Positions 28,001 to 36,680 of a DNA stretch of 55,952 bases are shown in pieces. This DNA comes from an uncultured Rhodospirillales bacterium (lineage in GTDB: Bacteria; Pseudomonadota; Alphaproteobacteria; Acetobacterales; Acetobacteraceae): NCBI GenBank assembly GCA_903844135.1, contig CAIMSN010000099.1, positions 1 to 55,952 on the forward strand, written 5' to 3'. Position 1 is the first letter of the stretch; each line of letters opens with the position of its first letter. The translations under genes and the position numbers were made by a program. The notes beneath the pieces are model-generated. The model was not told the DNA's origin. It ran no database searches and worked only from the letters and a program-made list of their open reading frames with translations.

Positions 28001-28556
28001 GCCACGCCGAATCGCGGCACGAGCCCTTGCCCTGGCCCAGGGTTTCCTCCGGCGTCCACACGCCGGGCTCCATCCTCACGATGTAGTCCACGCGGTCGCG
28101 CAGCATCGCGTTGAGCGCCACCAGCATCGGCACGGTACGGGTCGGCGCGCGCGGAATGCCGGCCAGCAGCGCGTTGAGCAGCGGACCCGGCGGCAGCGCC
28201 TCGCGGAACGGCGACAATTCGGTGTCGAGCACCGGATCGTAGGCGAACGGCCATTCCTCCGCCTCGGGCTCGAGGAAGAAATCGAACGGGTTGATCGTCG
28301 CCATATCGGCGAGCAGATCGACCGTCACCTCGAAACGGGTGACGCGCTCGGGAAACACCACCCGGGCGAGGAAATTGCCCTGCGGATCCTGCATCCAGTT
28401 GATGAAGTGCTCAGGCGGCTCGATCGTCAGCGCGTAGGACAGGACCGGCGTGCGCGCATGCGGCGCCGGCCGCAGCCGGATCGTCTGCGGCCCCAGCACG
28501 ATGGGGCGGTCATAGGCGTACGAAGTCCTGTGCGTCAGCGCGACGTGGAGCGTCAT
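25086..28556 (-). CDS. Transglutaminase-like protease fused to DUF2126 domain
   Basis: A 1156-residue protein from ATG 28556. Residues 1-90 are the bacterial transglutaminase N-terminal domain ([20 protein letters not shown]). The papain-like core has C180 in [10 protein letters not shown], H230 in TDLHAWAEV and D246 in GFDVTSG. The rest is DUF2126, with [40 protein letters not shown], GHV-type [11 protein letters not shown] and [13 protein letters not shown]. Homologues usually accompany alpha-E and circularly permuted ATP-grasp proteins, suggesting a peptide or protein modification pathway; neither is adjacent here. There is no signal peptide. A spacer of about 60 residues in the middle is Pro/Ala-rich. 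Confidence 0.93.
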   Translation of the reverse strand: [1156 protein letters not shown]

Positions 28557-28691
28557 GGGCGGGGCGTCTCCGGGTTGGCAAGGCGCGAAGCTGTCACGCG
28601 CTCCGCGCTCCGCCAACCGAATTATCGGGAGCGCGGTCGATAGCAGCGACGCACGGCGGCAGCGAGGAGCATTCGCGCCGGGGCAGACGCG

Positions 28692-30575
28692 CTACATCGG
28701 CATGTCCATTTTCATTCCGGGTTGCATGGGCATGGACATCGACGGCGCCGGCCCGGATCGCGGCAGCGGCGTGAGCGCGCGCCGTTTCTGGCGCGGATCG
28801 AACCCGTCGGCCGAACCGGTGGCGGCGCGCAGCCAGCCATTGCCGTCGATCAGGAATTCCCGCGCGTCCGGCGCGCCTGAAACGATCGCGTAGCCGCGCG
28901 CGACGCTCTCGTCGTCGGCGATGCAGGTCACGAGGTCCGGCATCGCGGCTTGCGCCGCGCCACGGGTGACGAGAAGCACCGCGCGACCATGCAGCGCGTC
29001 CGACGACAGGTTCCGCCCGTCGCACCGTGCGGCGAACGCGGGAGCCTTGATCGGCTGGGCCCACGCGCCGGCCGCGTCGCGCGACAGGCCGGCATTGTTG
29101 GCGCGGACGTAGTCGATCAGCGCCCAGCGCTGCTCGGCGGTGAGACGGTCGGCAAATCCCGGCATCGCCAGGCCGCCGGTGGGCGCCTCGATGCCGTGGG
29201 TCAGCCACCAGAACATCTCGCCGTCGCTGTGCATCCACAGATGCGGCGCGGTGAGATCGGCGGGCGGCACCGGCAGCGACGCGGCCAGCGTCCCGTCGCC
29301 GCGTCCCTGCGCGCCATGGCATGCGGCGCAATGGCCGGGGAACAAAGCGGCGCCCTCGGCGATCGTGTCGGCGGCGAAACCGGTCGGCGAGCGATAGAAG
29401 CTGGTCGGATTGGCCTCGATCAGCAGCAGGTCGAGATGCGGGATCGCCAGGGCGGCGATGCCGGCCGACAGGGCGAGGCTGGCCCAGCGCATCCAGCGAC
29501 GCAGCAGCGGCGTCGCCAGCAGCAGAATCGCCGCGACCGCCAGCGCGGTGAGCGCCAGGATTGCCTCCCTGCGGAACGAATCGTCCTCGTCGATCGTCAC
29601 CAGGCTGAATTGCTGCGTGAACGGCCACACCGGCTGGTCGTGCATGGCAGGCGGCAGGTCGGCAAGCGTGCCGGCGGCCAGAAGCAAAGCGAGGCCGACC
29701 AGGGTCTCCAGCCCGATGCTGGCCAGGAGCAGGCGCCGCGCCCGCTGCGGATGCAGGCCGCGCAGCGCCGGGGTGAATCGGAACCGGTTGGCGCAGGCGA
29801 GACCGATCGCCAGCGCCAGCAGCAGCGCCTTGAGGATCGCCATCCAGCCATAGGCGGTGCCGACCAGGCCAGGGATGGAGCCGATCAGGACCCAGCCCTG
29901 GAACGCGGCGGTGACGACGATGGCGGCAACGCAGAGGCTGCCGAGCGGCGAGAACCGGCGCGACGATTCGGCGGCGACCGCCGGGCTGGCGGAAAGCACG
30001 GTGAGCAGCAGCGGCAGCAGGCCGCCGAGCCACGCCGCGCCGGCGAGCAGGTGCAGGCAGTCCGAGACCAGGAGCAGACTGGGGCCCGGCGTCATGGAGA
30101 AGGCGTGGCTATGGCCGGCCTGCAGCAGCAGGGCGACCAGGCAGGCGGCGAGCTGCCGGGACGGACGGCGCGCGGCGAGCGCCGCGAGCGCCAGGAACAG
30201 CCCCTGCAGACAGACCAGATGGCCGAAGCTGGTGGTGGCGATCACCACCGGCAGCGCCGATGCGGCGCCGGACAGATCGGCGGCGCCGGACATGGCGCGC
30301 GCCTCCGCGAGCAGCCAGGCCGCGAGCGCCAGCCCGGCCAGGGCCAGGCTTGCGAGTGTCAGGCTTGCGAGGGTCAGGCTGCCGAGCCGGTCCGGCAGCG
30401 CCGGCGCGAGACCTGGCGGCTCGCCTCCGGCTGGTGCGCGCGGGAGAATGACGCGGCGGAACAGCGCGCTGCCGAACGCCGAGAACAGCCCGGCCGCGAG
30501 CAGGCCGCGTATCAGCGCCAGCCAGATCCCGCCTTCCGGGGCGAACGCGGGCAGCGCGCCGTTCAGCACGCTCAC
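28692..30575 (-). CDS. copD: CopD-like copper-resistance membrane protein fused to cytochrome c, methionine-rich tail
   Basis: A 627-residue protein from GTG 30575, which overlaps the copC stop by four bases (GTGA). The first part has about 12 hydrophobic segments with CopD features (FGHLVCLQG, QAGHSHAFSMTPGPSLLLVSDCLHLLAGAAWLGGLLPL), presumably for copper import across the inner membrane. From about residue 400 comes a periplasmic c-type cytochrome domain with haem motif CAACH (416-420) and a GLAMPGF region that could give the Met ligand. The last 16 residues (SMSMPMQPGMKMDMPM) contain seven Met, like copper-binding Met motifs. Confidence 0.87.
   Translation of the reverse strand: MSVLNGALPAFAPEGGIWLALIRGLLAAGLFSAFGSALFRRVILPRAPAGGEPPGLAPALPDRLGSLTLASLTLASLALAGLALAAWLLAEARAMSGAADLSGAASALPVVIATTSFGHLVCLQGLFLALAALAARRPSRQLAACLVALLLQAGHSHAFSMTPGPSLLLVSDCLHLLAGAAWLGGLLPLLLTVLSASPAVAAESSRRFSPLGSLCVAAIVVTAAFQGWVLIGSIPGLVGTAYGWMAILKALLLALAIGLACANRFRFTPALRGLHPQRARRLLLASIGLETLVGLALLLAAGTLADLPPAMHDQPVWPFTQQFSLVTIDEDDSFRREAILALTALAVAAILLLATPLLRRWMRWASLALSAGIAALAIPHLDLLLIEANPTSFYRSPTGFAADTIAEGAALFPGHCAACHGAQGRGDGTLAASLPVPPADLTAPHLWMHSDGEMFWWLTHGIEAPTGGLAMPGFADRLTAEQRWALIDYVRANNAGLSRDAAGAWAQPIKAPAFAARCDGRNLSSDALHGRAVLLVTRGAAQAAMPDLVTCIADDESVARGYAIVSGAPDAREFLIDGNGWLRAATGSADGFDPRQKRRALTPLPRSGPAPSMSMPMQPGMKMDMPM
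30345..30386. repeat. 15-bp tandem repeat inside the copD-like gene
   Basis: Units of CAGGCTTGCGAG plus three bases at 30345-30359 and 30360-30374, with a degenerate third unit. In the protein this gives TLASLTLASLALAGLALA within a membrane segment. The unit length is a multiple of three, so the frame is kept. Confidence 0.6.
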
Positions 30576-30955
30576 GGCGCGGTCGAGGACGCGACGGTGA
30601 AGCGGTAGGTCCCCTGGGTGCGATGCGTGTCGGTCGCCACCGCATGCCACGCGACCTTGTAGGTCCCGGGCTTGAGCGTGCCGAGGCCGACCGCGAGGCT
30701 TGTATCGCCGCCGTCGAGATGGGCGGGCTTGCCGTCGTCGACCCGATGCCCCGCGGCATCGGTGACGACGATGCTGCTGAAGGAGGGTTCGACGCTCTCG
30801 GTAAAGGTGATCCTGACCGAAACCGGTGGGCTGGCGAGCGTGCTGCCGACCGCTGGGCTGGCGGTCCTGAGGAACGCGTGCGCGACCGCGGCGACGGGAT
30901 GCAGCGCGACGCAGGCAAGCGCGGCGGCGAGGATCGGGAGGGCGCGAGACTTCAT
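30572..30955 (-). CDS. copC: Periplasmic copper-binding protein CopC
   Basis: A 127-residue exported protein. The signal peptide ends ...PVAAVA with cleavage before H26, giving the N-terminal HAFLRTASPAVGS that provides the first Cu(II) ligand in CopC. VRITFTESVEPSFSSIVVTD and the C-terminal DTHRTQGTYRFTV complete the family pattern, including the second His. CopC carries copper in the periplasm and works with CopD. It lies upstream of the copD-like gene with overlapping stop and start, and downstream of an outer-membrane-like gene. It is probably induced by copper, although no regulator is adjacent. Confidence 0.93.
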   Translation of the reverse strand: MKSRALPILAAALACVALHPVAAVAHAFLRTASPAVGSTLASPPVSVRITFTESVEPSFSSIVVTDAAGHRVDDGKPAHLDGGDTSLAVGLGTLKPGTYKVAWHAVATDTHRTQGTYRFTVASSTAP

Positions 30956-30985
30956 GAGGAGAGTCCTTGTTTATTCAGCAGAAAA

Positions 30986-31972
30986 TTACTGGAAGAACGG
31001 CTTGCCGAGGCTGTCCGGCAGCAGGTCGTCGAGGAAGATGTGCACCAGGGCGACGGCGCCGACATTGGTGCCCGCCGCCTTGTTCATCGGGATCAGCGCC
31101 TCCGCGCCGACCTCGCCCCATTGCGCGAGGTAGATCACGCCCGGAGCGGCGGTCCATGTCGTGCCTGCGGTGCTGGGCGACGAGGCCGGTGAGCTCCAGG
31201 TGAACTCCACCAGCGGGATCATCTTGCCGAGAAAGCCGGGCAGCCCGAGATCCTTCACCTGAGACTGCAGATACGGCAGGCTGTATTGCAGAGAGATGCC
31301 GGCGGCCCAGGCATTGTTGGTGCCGTTGTTGTACTGGGCCGCCAGGCCGCCGTTGCTGGGCGAGCCGGCGCCGAACGACGCCGGCGAGATCGTGTTCACT
31401 TCCTTGTCGGCGAAGGTGTAGGAGAGCTCGCCGGTGACCGCGAACGGGCGCAGCGCCGGCACCGGCAGGTCGCCGAAGCCCTTGCCGGCATAGACGATCG
31501 GCGCGGTCGAGCCGTAATGGTCGGCGCCGATATGGTCGGTGCCGCTGCCGCCGATCTCGCGGCTGACGCCGATCGAGGCGACGAACTCGTGCGGTGCGTT
31601 GGTGATGAACTGCCACTTGCCGGTGACGAACAGGTTCTCGAACCCCGCCTGGGTCTTGGCGCCGTTGGTCTGCAGCACGTCGTAGCCGTCGTTGAAAATC
31701 AGCGCGGTCCGCGGCGTGATGGTCTTGTCGTATTCGAAGCCGTAATCGTACTCGTGGGTTGGCCCGGTGCCGCCGTCGGCGCCGCTGCGCGAATAGGCGA
31801 AGGCCGGGATCGAGGCCTCGTCGGAGACGCCGGGATCATCGAAGGTCAGCGTGACCGGGAAGACCCGCGCACCGGCGATCACGTGGGCGGCGGCGGGGGA
31901 GGCTGCGATCGCCGCGCCGAGGCAAAGCAAGGCCGGCGCGGACCGGGCCACGCGGCGAAACTGGGAAGACAT
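30986..31972 (-). CDS. Exported protein, probable outer-membrane beta-barrel in copper cluster
   Basis: A 328-residue protein with a clear signal peptide (APALLCLGAAIAASPAAA, then HVIAG). The rest alternates polar and hydrophobic residues in short strands with aromatic ends (HEYDYGFEYDKTI, GKWQFITNAPHEFVASIGVS, GELSYTFADKEVNT, GISLQYSLPYLQ, VEFTWSSPA) and ends GKPFFQ. This suggests an outer-membrane barrel of the transporter or MetA-pathway phenol-degradation type. It lies in the same direction 30 bases upstream of copC. A role in copper handling is inferred from neighbours only. Confidence 0.65.
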   Translation of the reverse strand: MSSQFRRVARSAPALLCLGAAIAASPAAAHVIAGARVFPVTLTFDDPGVSDEASIPAFAYSRSGADGGTGPTHEYDYGFEYDKTITPRTALIFNDGYDVLQTNGAKTQAGFENLFVTGKWQFITNAPHEFVASIGVSREIGGSGTDHIGADHYGSTAPIVYAGKGFGDLPVPALRPFAVTGELSYTFADKEVNTISPASFGAGSPSNGGLAAQYNNGTNNAWAAGISLQYSLPYLQSQVKDLGLPGFLGKMIPLVEFTWSSPASSPSTAGTTWTAAPGVIYLAQWGEVGAEALIPMNKAAGTNVGAVALVHIFLDDLLPDSLGKPFFQ

Positions 31973-32044
31973 GGAGATGGTCCCGAAGCATGAGAAAGCA
32001 GGACGGCATCGCGCATCGGCGCGACGCCGCGATGTCTGTCGGTC

Positions 32045-32413
32045 TCAGTTCGGGAGTGGCGGGCCTCTGGCGCGATAGGCGCGGCGGCGTGCCGCCGGCG
32101 GGGCGCGCGGCTGCAGCAGGGTCCAGCCGGCCAGGGCCGCCAACAGCAGGGCGGCGGCATGCCACGGAGCGTCCGGCGGAAGGATCGGCGGCAGGTCGAA
32201 GGCGGCGCCGATCGGACAGAGCGGTCCATCGAGGCCGCGCCCCGGATGGTGGCGATCCGCGGGCGCCGCCGGCGCACCGCACAGCATGGACAGGGCGCGC
32301 AGATCGTCGCCGGTCGGCGCCTGCGCGTCATCGATGCGCTGGATCGACGCCAGAGCGAGCTGGCTGAGCAGGAGCAGGGCCAGGAGCAACAGCTCCAGAC
32401 CTCGCCGGCGCAT
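32045..32413 (-). CDS. DUF2946-like small membrane protein
   Basis: A 122-residue protein: hydrophobic N-terminus (LELLLLALLLLSQLALA), a central stretch with LCGAP, a His pair and LCPIG, a second hydrophobic segment (AALLLAALAGWTLL), and the end RRRAYRARGPPLP. The Cys/His spacing and the ARGPP ending resemble DUF2946, a family often found with copper or iron-transport genes, although the usual second Cys of C-P-x-C is Gly here. It is the first gene of the copper cluster, 72 bases before the barrel gene, and divergent from the chemotaxis receptor. The ribosome-binding site is weak. Confidence 0.6.
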   Translation of the reverse strand: MRRRGLELLLLALLLLSQLALASIQRIDDAQAPTGDDLRALSMLCGAPAAPADRHHPGRGLDGPLCPIGAAFDLPPILPPDAPWHAAALLLAALAGWTLLQPRAPPAARRRAYRARGPPLPN

Positions 32414-32640
32414 GCCGAGATGTCGCGTTCGTCCCACGCCCCTGTGTATCGCAGAGCCGACCGGGCAGCGATTCGTCGCTTGGCCTCGCAGCGCGAGAAT
32501 CGCCGGGCTGTGCCCGGATGACAACACTCCCACCGCGACGCCTGGTTGCGGCCGGACGGCGCGCGGCGGCTCGATTGCCTGAGTCCCGGCATCGGCGTCG
32601 CTCCCGGTTCGGAACCTTTGCTTAACGGACACGGTGCAGA

Positions 32641-34401
32641 ATGGCAGCCGCATCCCCATCGCAGGCGAAACCGATCATGCCCTCGTCCCAGGACCGCGCC
32701 GCGCCCAACCCAGGCAAGGCGCACGGCCTTTCCCTGGGTGCCAAGCTGAGCGCGGGCTTCGCCGCGCTGACCCTCATCGTCCTGCTGCTCGGCTGCTTCG
32801 CGATCACCCGCATCGGCAGCATGGACGATGCCGCCGCCGAGATGCGCGACGACTACATCCCGTCCCTGGGGCACATCGCGTCGCTCGGCTTCGCCCTGGA
32901 GAACGTGCGTCGGTTCGAGGCAAGCTACATCATCGCCACCACCGATGCCGAGCGCCAGCGGATCGCGGCGAAGCTCAGGACCTGGGAGGACCGGGTCGCG
33001 GACGAACGGCGCCGTTACGACCCGCTGATCGACGCCGGCGACGAGCGCGACCGATACACGACGGTCTTCGATCGGATGTGGCCGTCCTACAAGGCCGCAC
33101 TCGACGCGACCATGCGGGCCGTCGATGGGCTGCAAGCGGACAAGGCGCGCGCGCTCTTCAACGGCAGCGGGTCGAGCGAGATGGGCGCCCTGCTCGACTT
33201 CATCGAGTGGGATGTGAACTTCAACAAACAGACAGGACTGGCGGCCGGCAATCGGAGCCGCGTCGTCGGCAAGTCGGCCTGGTGGTTCCTGGTGAGCGGC
33301 CTGGTCTGCGCCGTGTTCCTCAGCGTCGCGATCGCCTTCTCTCTGATCCGGCATATCGGTCGTCCGATCGGGGCGATGACCGGCGCGATGCGCCGCCTCG
33401 CCGAGCGGGACCTCAGCGTCGTCATCCCGAACACCGGGCGCGGCGACGAGATCGGCGCGATGGCGGCGGCCGTCCAGGTCTTCAAGGACAACATGATTGC
33501 GGCCGACCGCATGGCCGAGGCCGAGAAGGCGGCCAGGCAGGCCAAGGTCGAGCGTGCCGCCCGCCTCGAGCAGATAGTCGGCCGGTTCCAGGAGGACGCC
33601 GCCACCGCGGTCGGCTCGCTCGCCGCGGCTTCCGGACAGATGGAGACGACCGCGCGCTCTATGTCCTCGACCGCGTCCGCGACCGACGACAAGGCGTCGG
33701 CGGTGGCCCAGGCCGCCGAAGGCACCCGCACTGGCGTGCAGACGGTGGCGGCGGCCGCGGAGGAGCTGTCGGCTTCGATCCGCGAGATCAATCGCCAGGT
33801 GGTGCAGGCCGCGCGTGTCAGCGAAAACGCGGTGGCCGATGCCCGCCGCACCGACGGCGTCGTCCGCGCGCTCGCCGACGGTGCCCGCAAGATCAACGAC
33901 GTGGTGGGCCTGATCACCTCGATCGCCAGCCAGACCAACCTGCTGGCGCTGAATGCGACGATCGAGGCGGCCCGAGCCGGTGAGGCCGGCCGCGGCTTCG
34001 CGGTGGTCGCGTCCGAGGTGAAGAGCCTGGCGCAGCAGACCACGAGGGCCACCGAGGAGATCGAGACCCAGATCCGCGAAGTGCAGGCCGCGACGCAGCA
34101 GGCGGTCGGCTCGATCAGCAACATCGTGACGGTGATCGAGGAGGTGGGAGCGATCGCAGCCGCGATCGCAGCCGCGGTCGAGGAGCAGGGCGCGGTGACC
34201 GCCGAGATCGCCCGCAGCGTGCAGGACACCGCGGTCAGCACCGAGACCGTCACCACCAACATCGCCGGCGTCAGCCGCGCGGCCAACGACACCGATGTCG
34301 CCGCCGGCGATGTGCTGAGCGCCGCGCGGGACCTGTCCCTCCAGGCCGAGCAGCTTTCGCAGCAGGTGACGCGCTTCGTCGGCGCGGTACGCGCGGCGTG
34401 A
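32641..34401 (+). CDS. Methyl-accepting chemotaxis protein
   Basis: A 586-residue receptor. The first membrane segment ([19 protein letters not shown], about 40-58) is followed by a four-helix-bundle-type sensor domain of about 150 residues, a second segment ([21 protein letters not shown], about 211-233), a HAMP domain ([20 protein letters not shown]) and the signalling domain. The conserved hairpin tip is near residues 428-465 ([20 protein letters not shown] and [13 protein letters not shown]). It would signal through CheA/CheW. The ligand is unknown; no che genes are nearby. ATG at 32677 is an alternative start. Confidence 0.92.
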   Translation: MAAASPSQAKPIMPSSQDRAAPNPGKAHGLSLGAKLSAGFAALTLIVLLLGCFAITRIGSMDDAAAEMRDDYIPSLGHIASLGFALENVRRFEASYIIATTDAERQRIAAKLRTWEDRVADERRRYDPLIDAGDERDRYTTVFDRMWPSYKAALDATMRAVDGLQADKARALFNGSGSSEMGALLDFIEWDVNFNKQTGLAAGNRSRVVGKSAWWFLVSGLVCAVFLSVAIAFSLIRHIGRPIGAMTGAMRRLAERDLSVVIPNTGRGDEIGAMAAAVQVFKDNMIAADRMAEAEKAARQAKVERAARLEQIVGRFQEDAATAVGSLAAASGQMETTARSMSSTASATDDKASAVAQAAEGTRTGVQTVAAAAEELSASIREINRQVVQAARVSENAVADARRTDGVVRALADGARKINDVVGLITSIASQTNLLALNATIEAARAGEAGRGFAVVASEVKSLAQQTTRATEEIETQIREVQAATQQAVGSISNIVTVIEEVGAIAAAIAAAVEEQGAVTAEIARSVQDTAVSTETVTTNIAGVSRAANDTDVAAGDVLSAARDLSLQAEQLSQQVTRFVGAVRAA

Positions 34402-34431
34402 GCGGACCGCAGGCTAGGCAGCCACGCGCGT

Positions 34432-34525
34432 GCCCGCAAACGCGGGCACCCATGCAAGGCCCGCAAACGCGGGCACCCATGCAAGGCCCGCAAACGCGGG
34501 CGTCCAGGCAAGGCCCGCAAACGCG
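34432..34525. repeat. 27-bp tandem repeat, about 3.5 copies, each with a hairpin
   Basis: Units at 34432-34458, 34459-34485 and 34486-34512, and a partial unit at 34513-34525. Each starts with the perfect hairpin GCCCGC-AAAC-GCGGGC followed by an 11-base tail; the third unit has a few changes in the tail. It lies between the chemotaxis receptor stop and the end of the ribosomal operon. There are no unique spacers, so it is not CRISPR. Confidence 0.85.
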
Positions 34526-34527
34526 AA

Positions 34528-34551
34528 ACGCCCGGACGATCGCCCGGGCGT
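34528..34551 (-). terminator. Probable terminator of the ribosomal protein operon
   Basis: ACGCCCGG / CCGGGCGT with an 8-base loop, 41 bases past the rplQ stop. On the minus strand the stem is followed by TTTCGCGTTT, a weak T-tract. It may also serve the convergent chemotaxis gene. Confidence 0.55.
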
Positions 34552-34591
34552 CTGAAACAGCAAAGGATCTGCGGCCTAGGCCGCTCCGACC

Positions 34592-35017
34592 TCAGCTCGC
34601 GTAGTCGTTCTCGCTCTCGTGCACCGGCTTCGGGCCGCTATCCTGGCCCTTTGCGGAGACGTCGCGCTCGACCAGCTCGATCACCGCCATGTCGGCGGCG
34701 TCGCCATGGCGCATGCCGGCCTTGAGCACCCGCGTGTAACCGCCCGCGCGGCCCTTGTAGCGCTCGGCGATGGCGCCGAACAGCTTAGCGACGATGACGT
34801 CGTCGCGCAACTGCGCGTAGGCCTGGCGGCGCGCATGCAGGCCGCCGCGCTTGCCGAGGGTGATGAGCTTCTCGGCAACCGGACGCAGCTCCTTCGCCTT
34901 CGGCAGCGTGGTGGTGATCTGCTCGTGCTTGATCAGCGCGACCGCCATGTTCCTGAACATGGCGAGGCGATGGGTGGAGGTAACGCCGAGCTTACGGCCG
35001 GCAACACCGTGACGCAT
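34592..35017 (-). CDS. rplQ: 50S ribosomal protein L17
   Basis: A 141-residue protein beginning [20 protein letters not shown], the conserved L17 start, with [35 protein letters not shown] following. L17 lies near the peptide exit tunnel. It is the last gene of the long ribosomal cluster, 26 bases after rpoA, as in most bacteria. The acidic tail of about 20 residues ([20 protein letters not shown]) is typical of alphaproteobacterial forms. Confidence 0.98.
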   Translation of the reverse strand: MRHGVAGRKLGVTSTHRLAMFRNMAVALIKHEQITTTLPKAKELRPVAEKLITLGKRGGLHARRQAYAQLRDDVIVAKLFGAIAERYKGRAGGYTRVLKAGMRHGDAADMAVIELVERDVSAKGQDSGPKPVHESENDYAS

Positions 35018-35043
35018 GATAGTTGGTTCCTAATGCTGCCAGA

Positions 35044-36063
35044 TCAGAACGGCTCGTCGAGCCGCTTGGCGAGGTCTTCGATATTCTCGGGCGGCCAGGT
35101 CGGCACGTTCATGCCGAGCGCCAGGCCCATGGAGGTGAGGACCTCCTTGATCTCGTTCAGGGACTTGCGGCCGAAGTTCGGCGTCCGCAGCATCTCCTGC
35201 TCGGTCTTCTGCACCAGGTCGCCGATATAGACGATGTTGTCGTTCTTCAGGCAGTTCGCCGAACGCACCGACAGCTCGAGCTCGTCGACCTTGCGCAGCA
35301 GGTTGCGGTTGAACGGCAGGTCGTCCTGCGGCTCCTCGACGCGCGCCGGGCGCGGCTCGTCGAAATTGATGAAGAGCTGGAGCTGATCCTGCAGGATCCG
35401 GGCGGCGAGCGCCACCGCGTCCTCCGGCGTCACCGCGCCGTTGGTCTCCACCGTCAGCAGCAGCTTGTCGTAGTCGGTGACCTGGCCGACGCGGGTCGGC
35501 TCGACCTTGTACGAGCAGCGGCGCACCGGCGAGTAGATCGCATCGATCGGGATCAGCCCGATCGGCGCGTCCTCGGGACGGTTGGCGGCGGCCGGCACGT
35601 AGCCCTTGCCGAGATTGACGGTGAACTCCATGCCGAGCTTCACCCCGTCATCGAGGGTGCAGATCACCAGGTCGGGGTTCATCACCTCGATATCGTGTCC
35701 GGTCTGGATCTGGCCGGCCTTGACCTCTCCGGGCCCAGTCGCGGTCAGCACCATGCGCTTGGGGCCTTCGCCATGCATGCGAAGCGCAAGCTGCTTGATG
35801 TTGAGCACGATGTCGGTGACGTCCTCGCGGACCCCGGCGATCGAGGAGAATTCGTGCAGCACGCCGTCGATCTGGATCGCGGTGACGGCGGCGCCCTGCA
35901 GCGACGACAGCAGGATGCGGCGGATCGCATTGCCGAGCGTCATGCCGAAGCCGCGCTCCAGCGGCTCGGCGACCACGGTCGCGGTGCGCGCGGGCTCGTT
36001 GCCGGGCTCGACGTCCAGCTTTTCCGGCTTGATCAGGGACTGCCAGTTCTTCTGGAGGACCAA
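35044..36063 (-). CDS. rpoA: RNA polymerase alpha subunit
   Basis: A 339-residue protein. The N-terminal assembly domain contains [20 protein letters not shown] and [20 protein letters not shown]. The C-terminal DNA-binding domain contains [19 protein letters not shown] and [16 protein letters not shown], which contact UP elements and activators. Length and order match alphaproteobacterial RpoA. It sits between rpsK and rplQ as usual. Confidence 0.98.
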   Translation of the reverse strand: MVLQKNWQSLIKPEKLDVEPGNEPARTATVVAEPLERGFGMTLGNAIRRILLSSLQGAAVTAIQIDGVLHEFSSIAGVREDVTDIVLNIKQLALRMHGEGPKRMVLTATGPGEVKAGQIQTGHDIEVMNPDLVICTLDDGVKLGMEFTVNLGKGYVPAAANRPEDAPIGLIPIDAIYSPVRRCSYKVEPTRVGQVTDYDKLLLTVETNGAVTPEDAVALAARILQDQLQLFINFDEPRPARVEEPQDDLPFNRNLLRKVDELELSVRSANCLKNDNIVYIGDLVQKTEQEMLRTPNFGRKSLNEIKEVLTSMGLALGMNVPTWPPENIEDLAKRLDEPF

Positions 36064-36195
36064 GAGAGTGGCCTTTCTTAACGAGGAACCGCCGCACCGA
36101 TGCTCGCGCAGCGATACGGCAGCCGGAACCGCCGGGGAAGCCCGGCGGCGATCAGATCAGGCGCGCCGATACAGGCGGCCCTGCGAAGCGCTGCG

Positions 36196-36588
36196 TCAGA
36201 CGCGGCGACGCTTGCGCGGGCGGCAGCCATTATGCGGCACCGGGGTCATGTCGCGGATCGCGGTGATCGAGAAGCCGACCGCCTGCAGCGCCCGCAGCGC
36301 GCTCTCGCGGCCGGAACCGGGACCGGACACCTCGATCTCGAGGGTCTCCATGCCATGCTCGCGAGCCTTCTTGCCGGCATCCTCGGCGGCGACCTGGGCG
36401 GCGTAGGGGGTCGACTTGCGCGAACCCTTGAAACCCTGGCTGCCGGCGGACGACCAGGCGATGGCGTTGCCCTGCGCGTCGGCGATGGTGATCATCGTGT
36501 TGTTGAACGTGGACAGCACGTGCGCCACGCCGGAAATGATGTTCTTGCGCTCTTTCTTACGAACGCGCGGTGCGGCGGCCTTCGCCAT
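36196..36588 (-). CDS. rpsK: 30S ribosomal protein S11
   Basis: A 130-residue protein. [40 protein letters not shown] and the C-terminal [14 protein letters not shown] are diagnostic of S11, which lines the platform and the mRNA path next to the anti-Shine-Dalgarno sequence. A lysine-rich N-terminus ([14 protein letters not shown]) precedes the core. It lies 92 bases downstream of rpsM and upstream of rpoA; rpsD, found here in some bacteria, is absent as in other alphaproteobacteria. Confidence 0.98.
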   Translation of the reverse strand: MAKAAAPRVRKKERKNIISGVAHVLSTFNNTMITIADAQGNAIAWSSAGSQGFKGSRKSTPYAAQVAAEDAGKKAREHGMETLEIEVSGPGSGRESALRALQAVGFSITAIRDMTPVPHNGCRPRKRRRV

Positions 36589-36680
36589 GGTTCTCGGATC
36601 CTGACTTGTTCATGGGCGCGCCGGAAACCGACGCGCGAGGTCGATGCGGTGCCGAAGACCGTGCGGCCCCCGGCGCCGGA

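Noticed and set aside
24999..28643. 1214-residue open frame antisense to the transglutaminase-DUF2126 gene
   Set aside because: Shadow frame; the minus strand has catalytic C/H/D residues and DUF2126 motifs.
34432..34525. Possible CRISPR array
   Set aside because: Units are contiguous 27-mers without unique spacers, and no cas genes are nearby.
34398..34604. 68-residue frame with nine-residue repeats GPQTRAPMQ, starting at a GTG that overlaps the chemotaxis receptor stop
   Set aside because: The repeats follow directly from the 27-bp DNA repeat, there is no ribosome-binding site beyond the overlap, and the end runs into the rplQ gene antisense.
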